Positions 1-9,642 of a DNA stretch of 64,000 nt are shown in pieces. Positions within the stretch are counted from its first letter, which is position 1. Each line of letters starts with the position of its first letter. The notes under the pieces were generated by a model. It searched no databases, was not told the DNA's origin, and saw only the letters and a program-made list of their open reading frames with translations. The position numbers were made by a program, and so were the translations under genes. The stretch comes from Paenibacillus sp. W2I17 (GTDB taxonomy: Bacteria; Bacillota; Bacilli; Paenibacillales; Paenibacillaceae), in NCBI RefSeq assembly GCF_030815985.1, contig NZ_JAUSXM010000001.1, forward strand, positions 1,302,001 to 1,366,000, in the 5' to 3' direction.

Positions 1-29
1 ATGCAGATCAGAACACCTATAATTTTTCA

Positions 30-43
30 TGTAAACGCTTTAA
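30..43 (+). promoter_or_regulatory. cre site (CcpA) upstream of GH8 gene
   Basis: The 14 bases match the consensus TGWAANCGNTNWCA at 13 of 14 positions. The site lies about 20 bases upstream of a TATAAT box at 64-69 and overlaps the expected -35 region, a placement that usually represses transcription when glucose is plentiful. CcpA control is inferred from the motif alone. Confidence 0.65.
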
Positions 44-63
44 TTTGTATACTATTTCCATGT

Positions 64-69
64 TATAAT
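64..69 (+). promoter_or_regulatory. -10 box of GH8 gene
   Basis: A perfect TATAAT lies 33 bases before the GH8 start codon. No good -35 hexamer stands 17 bases upstream, so the promoter may need an activator. Confidence 0.4.
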
Positions 70-102
70 TTTGAAAAACCGCATTGATGAAGGAGGATAC
101 TC

Positions 103-1245
103 ATGAATATCACGGGTCAAGGCGCGTGGGATACGGGTACATATACAAATCTTTTCTTGAAGCTAGGCTACGATGAGAATGAGATCACCAACAGATTGGA
201 AGAAACATGGAACGAGCTGTTTTATGGCGATGAAAATACTCGAATATATTACCCCATGGGTGAGGATAAAGGTTATTTGCTGGACACTGGTAATCTCGAT
301 GTTCGCTCCGAGGGCATGTCCTATGGCATGATGATGGCTGTTCAGATGGACAAAAAGGAAGAATTTGATCGACTCTGGAATTTCTCACACACGTTTATGC
401 AACATAAAGCGGGACGTTATAAAGATTATTTTGCCTGGCATTGCAAGCCTGACGGAACCCGACTCTCACAAGGTCCTGCTCCTGATGGTGAGGAGTTTTT
501 TGCCATGGCACTTTTTTTTGCCTCCAACCGCTGGGGCGATGGCGCTGAACCTTATGATTACAAGGCACAAGCCCGCAAGATCCTTCATGCATGTATACAT
601 CAGGGCGAAGACGGCGAAGGCGATCCCATGTGGGATCCGGAAACAAAACTGATCAAATTCATACCAGAAACACCGTTTAGCGACCCATCCTACCATCTGC
701 CTCATTTTTATGAACTATTCGCGAAATATGCGGATGAAGAAGATCAGAGCTTCTGGAAAGAAGCGGCGACCGCTAGTCGGGCCTACCTTCATACAGCCTG
801 CCATCCCGTAACCGGGCTATCACCTGAATATGCGAACTATGATGGCTCTCCGGCTCCAATACAGCCGCATGGTGATTTCAGACATTTCTACAGTGATGCC
901 TACCGTGTTGCTGCGAATATAGCGCTGGACTGGGAATGGTTCCGCAAGGATCACTGGCAGATCGAACAATCCAATCGCATTCAATCCTTCTTCAGTGATA
1001 TTGAAATGTCCGATTATCGTCGTTATACAATAGAAGGGGAACCTTTCGACGAACCTTCACTGCATCCTGTAGGTTTGCTGGCTACCAATGCCATGGCTTC
1101 ACTGGCTGCGGACGGTCCACATGCTGACACATTCGTTCGCAAGTTCTGGAACACACCTCTGCGTCAGGGAGAGCGACGTTATTACGACAATTGCCTGTAT
1201 TTTTTCAGCATGCTGGCTCTAAGCGGAAGATATCGCATGTACTAA
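103..1245 (+). CDS. GH8 reducing-end xylose-releasing exo-oligoxylanase (Rex-like)
   Basis: This 380-residue protein is a glycoside hydrolase of family 8 that closely resembles reducing-end xylose-releasing exo-oligoxylanases, which remove xylose from the reducing end of xylo-oligosaccharides. The general acid is Glu70 in RSEGMSYGMM, the second family Asp is Asp128 in APDGEEFFAMAL, and the likely base is Asp265 in YSDAYRVAANI. There is no signal peptide, so it acts in the cytoplasm on imported oligomers, as known Rex enzymes do. The start has a strong AGGAGG site 7 bases upstream. It is convergent with the neighbouring sugar ABC operon, which suggests, but does not prove, that the transporter carries xylo-oligosaccharides. 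Substrate is inferred from family resemblance. Confidence 0.92.
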   Translation: MNITGQGAWDTGTYTNLFLKLGYDENEITNRLEETWNELFYGDENTRIYYPMGEDKGYLLDTGNLDVRSEGMSYGMMMAVQMDKKEEFDRLWNFSHTFMQHKAGRYKDYFAWHCKPDGTRLSQGPAPDGEEFFAMALFFASNRWGDGAEPYDYKAQARKILHACIHQGEDGEGDPMWDPETKLIKFIPETPFSDPSYHLPHFYELFAKYADEEDQSFWKEAATASRAYLHTACHPVTGLSPEYANYDGSPAPIQPHGDFRHFYSDAYRVAANIALDWEWFRKDHWQIEQSNRIQSFFSDIEMSDYRRYTIEGEPFDEPSLHPVGLLATNAMASLAADGPHADTFVRKFWNTPLRQGERRYYDNCLYFFSMLALSGRYRMY

Positions 1246-1263
1246 GGGAATGTGTACGAGCCG

Positions 1264-1306
1264 TTGAACCTGTCCTGTGAACGTTTGGCTTGCAGGACAG
1301 GTTCAA
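1264..1306 (+). terminator. Hairpin after GH8 gene
   Basis: Two perfectly complementary 14-base arms enclose a 15-base loop, 18 bases after the GH8 stop codon. No T run follows at once, so this could be a weak terminator or an mRNA-stabilising hairpin. Confidence 0.55.
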
Positions 1307-1358
1307 TCTCAGAATTTTAAGAAGGATGCACTGATATTACGATTTAATCTATATCAAT

Positions 1359-1403
1359 AAAAAACGTTCCCGGCTCGCAAGTGCTGACTGCGAACCGGAA
1401 ACG
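1359..1403 (-). terminator. Rho-independent terminator of the LplB/LplC-like ABC operon
   Basis: Read on the minus strand this is a GC-rich stem of about 15 base pairs with a 9-base loop followed by six T residues. It lies about 120 bases after the binding-protein stop codon. Confidence 0.8.
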
Positions 1404-1523
1404 CGTTTGGGTGTGCAAATACAGGCAGTAACTTTCCCCACTCTGTACTCCAATGCTTCTTTATGACCTGGATGCCTCTTCATCATCTGAATTGTTACAC
1501 GGGATATGATTCAGATACTTTAA

Positions 1524-3164
1524 TTATTTGGAAACAGAAGAAGTATCATAGGAAGATTGCATAATCTCCAGATATCGATTAATGTTCAGTCCCTCCAGGC
1601 CTTTCACATATTCATCCCAATCCTTATCCAGACTTTTGGCGCCTGTAATAAATTGCAGGGCGTTCTGATCGATGTAATCCTTGAGATTGGTCTGCATCAT
1701 GCTGGCTTCATCAGCTTGGGACGGATCTACCCACAATGCCCAATGAGGGAAAATCTCTTTCGGTTCCTTGCCCTCCATTAACAATGTCGCCTCATAGAGA
1801 CGTCGCTCACCACCATCATTGGCATAGATGTCTGTCCCCTGTACTTCGGAGTCCCGATATGCCTGATAATGATTGTACTGACTCAATGCAGCCCAACTGT
1901 CATTACGAGGTTCTTCTCCAGAAGGAAGCGGAATGGCTTTATATAACGGTTCAATCTGATCATTGAGCGCCACTTCTCCTTCTTGTGGTTTGCGCCAGCT
2001 TACGCCCTCTTCTCCCAGATATGATGCCATGGTTCCTTCCTGGGTATAGAGATAATCCAGCAGCTTTATGGCCGCGATCTGCGTTTCCTCACTGGCTTTG
2101 TTTGTCAGTACAAAGGACGCTCCGGGATCAATCGGATAGTTGTACGTAGCATAAGCAGCATGGGGTCCCTTCAATGGAGGGATGGGATTGTAATCATTCC
2201 CGTAAGGAGAACCTTCGGCAGTGGTTACGAATAATGATGGATGCATCGCTGCTCCCGCACCGAGAAGCTGTGCATCCGCGTTATCTCCAATTTTTTTGAA
2301 GGCCCCGACGTTTTGGGTAAATGCCCCTGGATCAATCAATCCTTCATCGTACAGGGATTTAATATAGGCAAGCCCTTCTTTCCACTCCGGTTTGTTCACT
2401 ACGGTCTCCACTTTCCCCTGATTGACAATGAGATAATTCCGATCGTCGTCATAGATAAAACCGTTCATCAAGTACGGAATAATGTGCACACCGAAATTTT
2501 CAGTCGAACCGCTTAGCGGTACTTCGTCGGCTTTGCCGTTCCCGTTCGGGTCTTTCGTTTTAAATGCCCGAAGCATTTCCTTAAATTCTTCTGTCGTCGT
2601 GGGTTCGGTCAGGCCCAGTTGTTCCATCCATTTGGTGTTGACCCACATCTTGTTCGGGTATGAACAGTGAAAACATTCATTCAGACCCGTCAGACCATAG
2701 ATATTTCCGTCGGGAGCAGTGTTCATGGCCCGATAATAGTCATTGCTTTCAAGCACTTTTTTAATATTGGGAGCATGCTCCTCAATCAGATCATTCAGCG
2801 GCAAAATAACCCCCTGCTGACCAAACTTCAACAAGTCTGTCTGGGAGAAACGATCTACCCAAGGGATGAGCAGATACAAGTCCGGATAATCACCGGAAGC
2901 CAGTGAAATCTGTCTTTTCTCCGCTGCACCGTCGAATGGAACCGTAGTCCAGTTGAACTGAATATCAAACTTCTCTTCCATTTTCTTCGTGAATTTGTTA
3001 GTGGACAGGTTGGTATCCGAACCCTGATGGGCGAACACATTAATGGCCGTCTTGCCTGATGGATCGCTGCCTTCCCCGTTCCCCTTATCAGAACTTGAAC
3101 ATCCGGTAAGTACCAACGAGGTAAACAGCATACAGGCAAGAATGATGAATCCCGCTTTTTTCAA
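1524..3164 (-). CDS. Sugar ABC transporter substrate-binding lipoprotein
   Basis: A family 1 extracellular solute-binding protein of 546 residues, the size typical of LplA-type oligosaccharide binders that pair with LplB/LplC permeases. The signal peptide ends in the lipobox LVLTGC with Cys22, so the mature protein is lipid-anchored to the outer face of the membrane. I start it at the TTG at 3164, because AAGGAGAGG stands 6 bases before it; the in-frame ATG at 3182 lies upstream of that site and has none of its own. It is the last gene of a three-gene operon after two permeases. No ATPase gene is present, so a shared MsmX-type ATPase is expected elsewhere. Substrate unknown; xylo-oligosaccharides are plausible given the adjacent GH8 gene. 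Confidence 0.9.
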   Translation of the reverse strand: MKKAGFIILACMLFTSLVLTGCSSSDKGNGEGSDPSGKTAINVFAHQGSDTNLSTNKFTKKMEEKFDIQFNWTTVPFDGAAEKRQISLASGDYPDLYLLIPWVDRFSQTDLLKFGQQGVILPLNDLIEEHAPNIKKVLESNDYYRAMNTAPDGNIYGLTGLNECFHCSYPNKMWVNTKWMEQLGLTEPTTTEEFKEMLRAFKTKDPNGNGKADEVPLSGSTENFGVHIIPYLMNGFIYDDDRNYLIVNQGKVETVVNKPEWKEGLAYIKSLYDEGLIDPGAFTQNVGAFKKIGDNADAQLLGAGAAMHPSLFVTTAEGSPYGNDYNPIPPLKGPHAAYATYNYPIDPGASFVLTNKASEETQIAAIKLLDYLYTQEGTMASYLGEEGVSWRKPQEGEVALNDQIEPLYKAIPLPSGEEPRNDSWAALSQYNHYQAYRDSEVQGTDIYANDGGERRLYEATLLMEGKEPKEIFPHWALWVDPSQADEASMMQTNLKDYIDQNALQFITGAKSLDKDWDEYVKGLEGLNINRYLEIMQSSYDTSSVSK

Positions 3165-3202
3165 TACAATCCTCTCCTTCATGAATAATAGAAAAAATGA
3201 AC

Positions 3203-4132
3203 TTATCCTTTAACTGAGCCAATCAGCATGCCTTGCACGAAATACCGTTGAACAAAAGGATAGATGATTAGCACCGGCAAGCTGGCCATCACAATTAACG
3301 AGTACTTCATGAGTTCAGCCATTTGCTGCTGTTTGATCATTTCCGATGCATCCATGCTCCCCGTACTGCTGTTCAGAATAAGAATACTGCGCAATATCAG
3401 CTGTAGCGGATAGAGCGACTGTGATTTCAGGTAGATGAGGGCGTCAAAGTATGCATTCCACTGACCGACAGCGTACATAAGTGACAACACGGCGATAATC
3501 GGTTTGGCGAGTGGCAGGATAATACTGAAGATAAATCGGATGTCACTGCAGCCATCGATGTCTGCTGCTTCGGACAATTCTTCCGGTATCGAGTTCTGAA
3601 AAAAGGTACGGGCAATGATGACTTGCCATACCCAGACGGCATTGGGAATCAGCAACGCCCAGCGGGTATCAATCAGTCCCATGGTTTTGACCACCAGATA
3701 GGTAGGGATCAAACCGCCCGAGAACAGCATGGTGAAGGTAATAAACATCATTAACGAGCTGCGACCAACAAACGTTTTTTTGGATAATGGATATGCAATC
3801 ATAATGGTCAGTGCCACGCTGATGAAGGTGCCGCAGGCTGTATAAAAAAGGGAATTGGCATACCCGGTAAGGACTTGATCATTCCGCAATACAGACTTGT
3901 AACCGTCAAACGTCAGGTCAATGGGCCACAACCAGACTTTTCCCGAGGAGACGGCAGCAGGGCTGCTGAGCGAAGAACTCACAATATATATCAAGGGATA
4001 CAGCACGGCAATCAGCACCACTGTCAACATGAAGTAAACAACCGTTATAAATACGCGGTCTCCCCAGGATTCACGAATCGTACTGCTGCTCTTGATCCGC
4101 GAACGACCTGCATTTGTCTGTGTGTTAGGCAT
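3203..4132 (-). CDS. Carbohydrate ABC transporter permease, LplC/YtcP type
   Basis: A 309-residue inner-membrane permease of the MalG class with six predicted membrane segments. The coupling-loop motif EELSEAADIDGCSDIRFIF (EAA loop, near residue 200) is the surface that docks on the ATPase. The C-terminus ends QGMLIGSVKG, as is usual for the LplC/YtcP subgroup. AAGGAGGAG stands about 9 bases before the ATG. It lies 27 bases after the partner permease and 38 bases before the binding-protein gene, so the three are almost certainly cotranscribed. Oligosaccharide import is well supported; the exact sugar is not. Confidence 0.92.
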   Translation of the reverse strand: MPNTQTNAGRSRIKSSSTIRESWGDRVFITVVYFMLTVVLIAVLYPLIYIVSSSLSSPAAVSSGKVWLWPIDLTFDGYKSVLRNDQVLTGYANSLFYTACGTFISVALTIMIAYPLSKKTFVGRSSLMMFITFTMLFSGGLIPTYLVVKTMGLIDTRWALLIPNAVWVWQVIIARTFFQNSIPEELSEAADIDGCSDIRFIFSIILPLAKPIIAVLSLMYAVGQWNAYFDALIYLKSQSLYPLQLILRSILILNSSTGSMDASEMIKQQQMAELMKYSLIVMASLPVLIIYPFVQRYFVQGMLIGSVKG

Positions 4133-4159
4133 GGGTTGGTTCTCCTCCTTTCGCTCCCG

Positions 4160-5134
4160 TTACCATAAGCTTGTATTGGACAGTCGCTTGGCAACCGCGT
4201 TTACGATTAATAGCAGAATCAGGTTAATCACCGAGTTGAACAGACCAACCGCAGTAGCGAAGCTATAATTGGCATTCAGCAATCCTATTTTATAGACATA
4301 CGTGGAGATGATCTCCGAAGCAGACAGGTTGAGCGGATTTTGCAGCAAATATATTTTTTCGAACCCAACAGCCATGATATTCCCTACACTCAGGATCAGA
4401 ATAATAACGGCTGCCGGAAGTAGTCCAGGCAGATCAACATTGATGATTTTCTGTATTCGGTTGGCTCCGTCCACTTTGGCGGCTTCATACAGGGATGGAT
4501 CAACACCTGCCAAAGCAGCCAGATATATCACAGCAGAGTACCCCATTCCCTGCCACACATCGGAGAATACGTAGATGGATCGAAACAGTCCGGGCTCACC
4601 GAGAAAATTCACCGCTTCGAAACCAAGGGCACCTGCAATCGTGTTGACAATACCCAGCCTAGGCGACAGAAAGAGCATAATGATGGAGACCATAACAACG
4701 GTAGAGATGAAATATGGAGCATACGTCACCATTTGTACTGTTTTTTTGAATCGTATGTTTTTGATTTCGTTCAGCGCGAGCGCCAGTAATATAGGAATCG
4801 GGAAACCAACGATTAGACTGTAAAACGAAATGTAGAGTGTGTTCTTGATCAGCATAACAAACGCCGGATTTTTGAAAAGTAATTCGAAATACTTGGTTCC
4901 GGCCCACGGACTGCCCCAGATCCCCTTGATGACGTTGTAATCTTTAAATGCCAGGACCGCATTCATCATGGGTACATACTTGAAAATAATAAAGTAAGCA
5001 ATCGGTGGCAGGATCAGCAGATACAGCTGCCAATGTCGCCTCCAGCTTCTGGATAATGCTTGCTTCAAGGCAAACGCTTTACTTGGTTTCTTCACGGACT
5101 TTGATTCACTGGTCATTGTGGTTCTCAGAATCAT
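4160..5134 (-). CDS. Sugar ABC transporter permease, LplB/YteP type
   Basis: A 324-residue permease of the MalF class and first gene of the operon. The N-terminal region is cytoplasmic and basic, followed by six membrane segments; the EAA loop reads LYEAAKVDGANRIQKI near residue 220. The start is uncertain. The ATG at 5134 directly abuts a run of six G residues with no spacer, and a second ATG at 5116 lies 18 bases downstream of that run, so neither has an ideal ribosome site. It forms a heterodimer with the next permease. A cre-like site at 5179-5192 lies just upstream. Confidence 0.92.
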   Translation of the reverse strand: MILRTTMTSESKSVKKPSKAFALKQALSRSWRRHWQLYLLILPPIAYFIIFKYVPMMNAVLAFKDYNVIKGIWGSPWAGTKYFELLFKNPAFVMLIKNTLYISFYSLIVGFPIPILLALALNEIKNIRFKKTVQMVTYAPYFISTVVMVSIIMLFLSPRLGIVNTIAGALGFEAVNFLGEPGLFRSIYVFSDVWQGMGYSAVIYLAALAGVDPSLYEAAKVDGANRIQKIINVDLPGLLPAAVIILILSVGNIMAVGFEKIYLLQNPLNLSASEIISTYVYKIGLLNANYSFATAVGLFNSVINLILLLIVNAVAKRLSNTSLW

Positions 5135-5178
5135 CCCCCCATTCTTGGCTCCAAATCGTGCTGAACTTCAGCTCAACT

Positions 5179-5192
5179 TGGTAGCGCTTACT
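5179..5192 (-). promoter_or_regulatory. cre-like site upstream of ABC operon
   Basis: Read on the minus strand, AGTAAGCGCTACCA matches the cre consensus at 12 of 14 positions. It lies 45 bases upstream of the first permease gene, in the 155-base gap after the AraC gene, and is consistent with catabolite repression of sugar uptake. Confidence 0.45.
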
Positions 5193-5289
5193 TTTTGAGT
5201 AATCATAAGATTGCGCTGGGGATGCGTAAAGGTACAGTTACGCTGAGAAAGTACAAAAAGCGAATATAGTTCCCGAGAAACAGCCTACA

Positions 5290-7641
5290 TTAACCGCTAT
5301 GAACGTCCATTTTCCGAAATACACTCGGAGAAATGCCGCGTACCCGCTTGAAAGCTCGGCGGAATGAATGTGCACTGTTATACCCGGTGGCCTCCGCTAT
5401 CTCGTCAATGGTCTGACCAGTGGAGTGTAACAAGTTCGAGGCAGCATCAATGCGTACCCGTTCTAAATAATCGGAAAGATTCTCTCCCGTGTGTTCTTTG
5501 AACAGTTGGGATATAAACTTCTCGGACTTGCTCATGTGCTCGGCAATCCGATAGATCGTCAAGTTTGCATCCCCATAATGTTGTTGGATAAAACAAATCA
5601 TTTCGTTTACTGTATCCGCATGTGCTCCTGCTCTTCTTCTCTGGAAATCACCGCAAATGTCTTCTGTTAACCGTTTGAACTTTGCACGCAGCGAAGTAAT
5701 CGTTTCTGTCATCTGAATGGATGTCACCCGAGATTTATATTCCTCCAGCAGGGAGGCATCCAGCTTGAATTTTGGTTCGTCCAGCTTCAGAAAAGTCCCC
5801 TTCAGCTCCATGATGAACTGCTGTGTCATCTCGTAGGACAGTTCCCGCTCCTCTAAATTACGAAGAAATAATTGCTCCAGAATACGTACCGCCTCTTCAG
5901 GCTCCCCGACTTTGATCGTGTTCAGCAGGCGCTGTTCAGACTCAATCGGATAATAGAACATTTCATTTTCCTTCATCGTATCTTCAAATCTCACCAGATG
6001 ATCTGTTCCCATATGAATGGCATAATCCAGAGCTTGTTTGGCTTCGTCAAAGGAACGCCCTGCATCATTCCAAACCTCGTAAGCTGCACCTGTACCAATT
6101 GTTGTGGATATCCGATGCTCCCGGTAGATCACTTCCATCAAGGTGTTCAGCTCTTTTTCACATCTCCCTATAGCTTCATTCAGTTGGTTCTCATCCAATG
6201 GACAGGCAAAAGCGATCTGGTCTGCTCCCCAATCCGTGATTAGCAGCTGCGCATTCCACTCTGTAAGTACCTGTTTGATGAGCAGCCTTGCGACACCCAG
6301 TTCATGGATAGTTTCTTCACTGTCCGGATTGGCATATCCGTTTACCTTCACTAAGCCTGCCAAGCCCTTGCTGCTATGAAGGGAAATGTGCGCCTGGGAT
6401 GAGATAACCTCCAACTCAAGTGAGGTATAGACTTCTCCGGTTAACAAACGTTTGATAAAACCGTCTCTCAATAACGGAATCTGCTCATTCATGGCGTTTT
6501 TAAGTGAGTCATTATTAGCAATGAGATTGTTAATATGGCTTGCCAAAAAATCATATTCATTGCCCCGTCTGCCTGGGGAATCGGTGATTTGTTCCCGAAA
6601 AGAGGCCAACAGTCTGTAAACGGGTGCACTATTCCGATAGGCCAGAACCAGCCCGAATAACAGTCCCAAGGCAATGGTTGCCAAAGTAAAGACCAGCGTG
6701 ACTTGTTTGATTTGGTCCGCTTTTGTCATGAGTGCTTTCTCTGGAATCCCTGCCATGTAATTCCATCCATTTTGACTGGACTGCATCGATATCAGCAGCC
6801 GACCATCACTTCCAGGCTGTACATTCTGCACGTTCAGCTCCGTTTCCGCAGCGTTACCTTCTCTCTGGCGACTCTGTGCCACTTGCTCGGCTTCGGCTTG
6901 TTCAATGCCATGGGAGAAAATGATCTGTCCTTCCGCATCGGTGACGAGAGTCCAGCCGCCATATTGATCCACAATATGTTGAGTAAGGCTGGCCATCTGA
7001 TCCTGATCAATCATGACACCAATCGTGGCTTGCGGTTTGTTGAAGCTGTTCAAAGGCAGAGATTGCAGAAACGTAATGGCGGGAACGTCTGCAAGCACAG
7101 TGCCGAGTATTTCACGTTTATAGTTTCGAAGCGGTATGATTTCATTAAAGTGTGGTTGTTTGAGAATTCGGTCATGCCATTGTTCAAACGACATACCGTC
7201 CAGCTGATTGGCAGCATAATAATGCTCTGGACGATAATACACGGTTCTTGGTGTGATGATGGCATTGTAGTTTGGAATGTGAATGAAGAAATGGGACAAG
7301 TAATCATTGGTACTGCTGTACATGGAGAGGCTCCGCTGCATACGGTTCATACCGTAGACATTGTAGAGATCATGCGGCTTTGGCCCAGCAATTAAATTTT
7401 GCAAATCGGGATTGACGGCAAGCTGTCTGGTAAAAGCTTCGACTTGAAGAAGATTTCGCTCAATGATCTCTTTCCCAAGACTCAGCGACTTCAAACTGTT
7501 CTCAATGGAGCTGGAACGGGCCGCTTCAATGGAAGCTCGGTAAGAGGCATATCCCGCAATTTGAGGAATCATCAGAATGACAAGATACGAAATGAGGAAT
7601 CGGCGGAACACGGGTGAAAATTTGGACCATAGGAGCTGCAT
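5290..7641 (-). CDS. Membrane-bound AraC-family transcriptional regulator with extracellular sensor
   Basis: This 783-residue protein joins an outside sensor to an inside DNA-binding domain. A membrane segment near residues 13-32 and another near 315-335 flank an extracellular region of about 280 residues resembling Cache-type sensors. A cytoplasmic linker follows, then two helix-turn-helix motifs in the last 100 residues with the AraC signature ending ATGYNSAHSFRRAFKR. The ATG at 7641 is preceded by AGGGAGGG at good spacing; the longer frame to 7776 has no such site. The architecture matches YtdP-like regulators of oligosaccharide uptake operons. It sits directly upstream of, and co-oriented with, the permease operon it probably controls. 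Confidence 0.9.
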   Translation of the reverse strand: MQLLWSKFSPVFRRFLISYLVILMIPQIAGYASYRASIEAARSSSIENSLKSLSLGKEIIERNLLQVEAFTRQLAVNPDLQNLIAGPKPHDLYNVYGMNRMQRSLSMYSSTNDYLSHFFIHIPNYNAIITPRTVYYRPEHYYAANQLDGMSFEQWHDRILKQPHFNEIIPLRNYKREILGTVLADVPAITFLQSLPLNSFNKPQATIGVMIDQDQMASLTQHIVDQYGGWTLVTDAEGQIIFSHGIEQAEAEQVAQSRQREGNAAETELNVQNVQPGSDGRLLISMQSSQNGWNYMAGIPEKALMTKADQIKQVTLVFTLATIALGLLFGLVLAYRNSAPVYRLLASFREQITDSPGRRGNEYDFLASHINNLIANNDSLKNAMNEQIPLLRDGFIKRLLTGEVYTSLELEVISSQAHISLHSSKGLAGLVKVNGYANPDSEETIHELGVARLLIKQVLTEWNAQLLITDWGADQIAFACPLDENQLNEAIGRCEKELNTLMEVIYREHRISTTIGTGAAYEVWNDAGRSFDEAKQALDYAIHMGTDHLVRFEDTMKENEMFYYPIESEQRLLNTIKVGEPEEAVRILEQLFLRNLEERELSYEMTQQFIMELKGTFLKLDEPKFKLDASLLEEYKSRVTSIQMTETITSLRAKFKRLTEDICGDFQRRRAGAHADTVNEMICFIQQHYGDANLTIYRIAEHMSKSEKFISQLFKEHTGENLSDYLERVRIDAASNLLHSTGQTIDEIAEATGYNSAHSFRRAFKRVRGISPSVFRKMDVHSG

Positions 7642-7876
7642 ATGTACCCTCCCTTTTTTTATCAAGCGCTTACATTTCTCTGTGTTAAGGTAGCTGTTCA
7701 ATGATACACCGGGCATTTCTTCCTGGTGAAGGTACAACTTCTTCCTTATGGTACATTTACATACTGTAGCGTACAATGCTTACATGAAAATAATTGTTGG
7801 TCTGCGGCTTAGGGCACAAATATAGTTGTATTTTACCTTCACATGGCCTCCATCCCAAAGTATCAAAAATAAACGC

Positions 7877-7918
7877 AAAAAACCTCCCCAAGACATGGAA
7901 TGACTTGGGGAGGTTTTT
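7877..7918 (-). terminator. Terminator after GH5 gene and long ABC operon
   Basis: A near-perfect inverted repeat of CTTGGGGAGGTTTTT with an 11-base loop. On the minus strand it ends in a T run, 17 bases after the GH5 stop. No comparable T-tailed terminator is visible between here and 22.7 kb, so it may end the whole operon. Confidence 0.85.
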
Positions 7919-7935
7919 GTTTAACGTTGTGCTAA

Positions 7936-9642
7936 TTAGTTGCTAACGGCAACAAATTTCCATTGTTGGTTTGTAGCACCCGTGTAGGTGTTCTGCTGCA
8001 GCATGGCTCCATCCGAAGTGGAAGCGTTTGCCACTTCAATCGCTTTATTGCTGTTCACGTTAATGATACTCCAGTACCCGTTACCAAGATCGTTGACCTT
8101 AAAATGCTGAGCGGTTGTGTTCAGATTGCTCATGAGTTGAACCGCTTCCCCATTGGTGAGGGTACCGTTGCGAATGTCGATGACTTTGTCCGGCGAGTTC
8201 ACACTTGTGAGTGTATAGTTGCCGTTACCGATCGAAGTCAGAACCCACTTCTGAGGGTTACCGCCCAGATCGCTCCACTGCTGGAGCTGAAGATTATTTT
8301 CATTTTGACCACCAGGAACATCAACAACTTTGTTGGAATGCCGGGCTACGATTTTATAAGTTGCACCGGATACAAGACCCGTTGTCGGTCCGCCCCCTTG
8401 TCCACTGCCCGGATAAGTCTGGGCACGTTCATGGTACCAGTTGAACAGGAATCGTCCCATGGCACTCCGTGAAGCATCTCCATCCCATTTCAGTCCAGCC
8501 GTTGGGTCAGCAAAAGAACTGCGTTGGCCTGGCTCCAGAATGAATCCGTTCATATGAGCTGCAATGCTGACATTGCCTGATGCGTTGAAAATCGTTTTGG
8601 TATTGGTTCCAAAACCTTCATTGCTGCCATTAAACAAGTTCCAATAGGCCGAATCGCCAGGTTTGTTTTTGAACCAGGTTACCTCGGTAATATTAATCGG
8701 ATATTTGTCAGCGGCTGCCTTCACGTTGGTATTCCACTGGTCTTGCAGGATAGAGAAGTTGTCATATGCGCCATAACCAGGGTACCAGTGAACCGCATAT
8801 CCATAGTTATTGAGCGGATCAGTCAATGGATGGCTTGCCGTCAAGCTGTAAAATTGGTTGTATCCCAGACCTGCCGCCCAGATGACATTGTCCGCACCTT
8901 TGCTGCGAATTGTTGAAATCATGGAATTTTGGAAATTACGCAAGTCATTCCAGTGATCCACAAAGTCATTTTCCCCGTTGTATCCACCCCAATGTCCATT
9001 GGCATAGGATTTCACCGGTTCGTTGATCAGTTCGAAGTGAACGTTGTCTGCACTTTTGATCTCCGGGCGTGAAGCGAGATAACCCCAGATTTCGTTGAAT
9101 TTTTGCAGGTTGGCAGGTGTTGTCGCCTGATCATCCTTCAATGTGAAGTCCAGTCCCAGGACAACATAGACACCTTTTGTTTTGGCATATTGAATGTACG
9201 GAATAATTACATTTTGCGTAACGGTCTGCACACCGGCAAAGTTATATGTACCAGCAGCCACATCTCCCATGTCCTGACGATCGATGAACAGACGTACCTG
9301 ATTCATATTCCAGCCATGATTGCTTCCGTACTTCGCGCTGGTGTCAGCAAAAGTATCGGTAATGTCTTTCAGATAAGCCAGTGTAGCTGCATGACGGTTA
9401 TTGCCATGCAGATTGAGATAATAATTGCTGTCCTGATACGTCCAGTAGGCACCTGAGGGTTGATGCCAACCGTTCAGTAGCACAGGCTGGTTGTTGCTGT
9501 TCACCAGGTTTTTGCCGTTTACGTGAAGCTTGCCCATCGGCATGCCCACCCATGCTTCGGCACGACTGCCTCCCCATGGAGCAATTGTGATCAATAAAGC
9601 CAGAATGAGTACAAGTTTACAAGATGTCATGAACTTCTTCAC
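7936..9642 (-). CDS. Secreted GH5 glycoside hydrolase with C-terminal ricin-type carbohydrate-binding domain
   Basis: A 568-residue exported enzyme. Residues 1-30 are a signal peptide ending SRAEA. Residues 31-410 form a family 5 TIM barrel: the acid/base is Glu208 in FELINEP, His285 and Tyr287 lie in VHWYPGY, and the nucleophile is Glu320 in ITEVTW. A GQGGGP linker leads to a beta-trefoil of the ricin B type (about 425-568) with three QxW-like repeats (QKWVLTS, AQHFKVN, QQWKFVA). The start is a GTG with AGGAGG 7 bases upstream. Family 5 covers cellulases, mannanases and other beta-glycanases, so substrate cannot be fixed. It follows the permease at 9918 with no clear terminator between, so it may supply oligosaccharides to that transporter. 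Confidence 0.9.
   Translation of the reverse strand: MKKFMTSCKLVLILALLITIAPWGGSRAEAWVGMPMGKLHVNGKNLVNSNNQPVLLNGWHQPSGAYWTYQDSNYYLNLHGNNRHAATLAYLKDITDTFADTSAKYGSNHGWNMNQVRLFIDRQDMGDVAAGTYNFAGVQTVTQNVIIPYIQYAKTKGVYVVLGLDFTLKDDQATTPANLQKFNEIWGYLASRPEIKSADNVHFELINEPVKSYANGHWGGYNGENDFVDHWNDLRNFQNSMISTIRSKGADNVIWAAGLGYNQFYSLTASHPLTDPLNNYGYAVHWYPGYGAYDNFSILQDQWNTNVKAAADKYPINITEVTWFKNKPGDSAYWNLFNGSNEGFGTNTKTIFNASGNVSIAAHMNGFILEPGQRSSFADPTAGLKWDGDASRSAMGRFLFNWYHERAQTYPGSGQGGGPTTGLVSGATYKIVARHSNKVVDVPGGQNENNLQLQQWSDLGGNPQKWVLTSIGNGNYTLTSVNSPDKVIDIRNGTLTNGEAVQLMSNLNTTAQHFKVNDLGNGYWSIINVNSNKAIEVANASTSDGAMLQQNTYTGATNQQWKFVAVSN

Noticed and set aside
6703..7395. 230-residue plus-strand open frame opposite the membrane AraC gene
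   Set aside because: It lies fully inside a well-supported gene on the other strand, has no ribosome site and its composition (rich in Cys, His, Trp) is not protein-like.
7661..7674. ATCAAGCGCTTACA as a cre site before the membrane AraC gene
   Set aside because: Only 11 of 14 positions match and it lies within 20 bases of the start codon; the core is a common palindrome.
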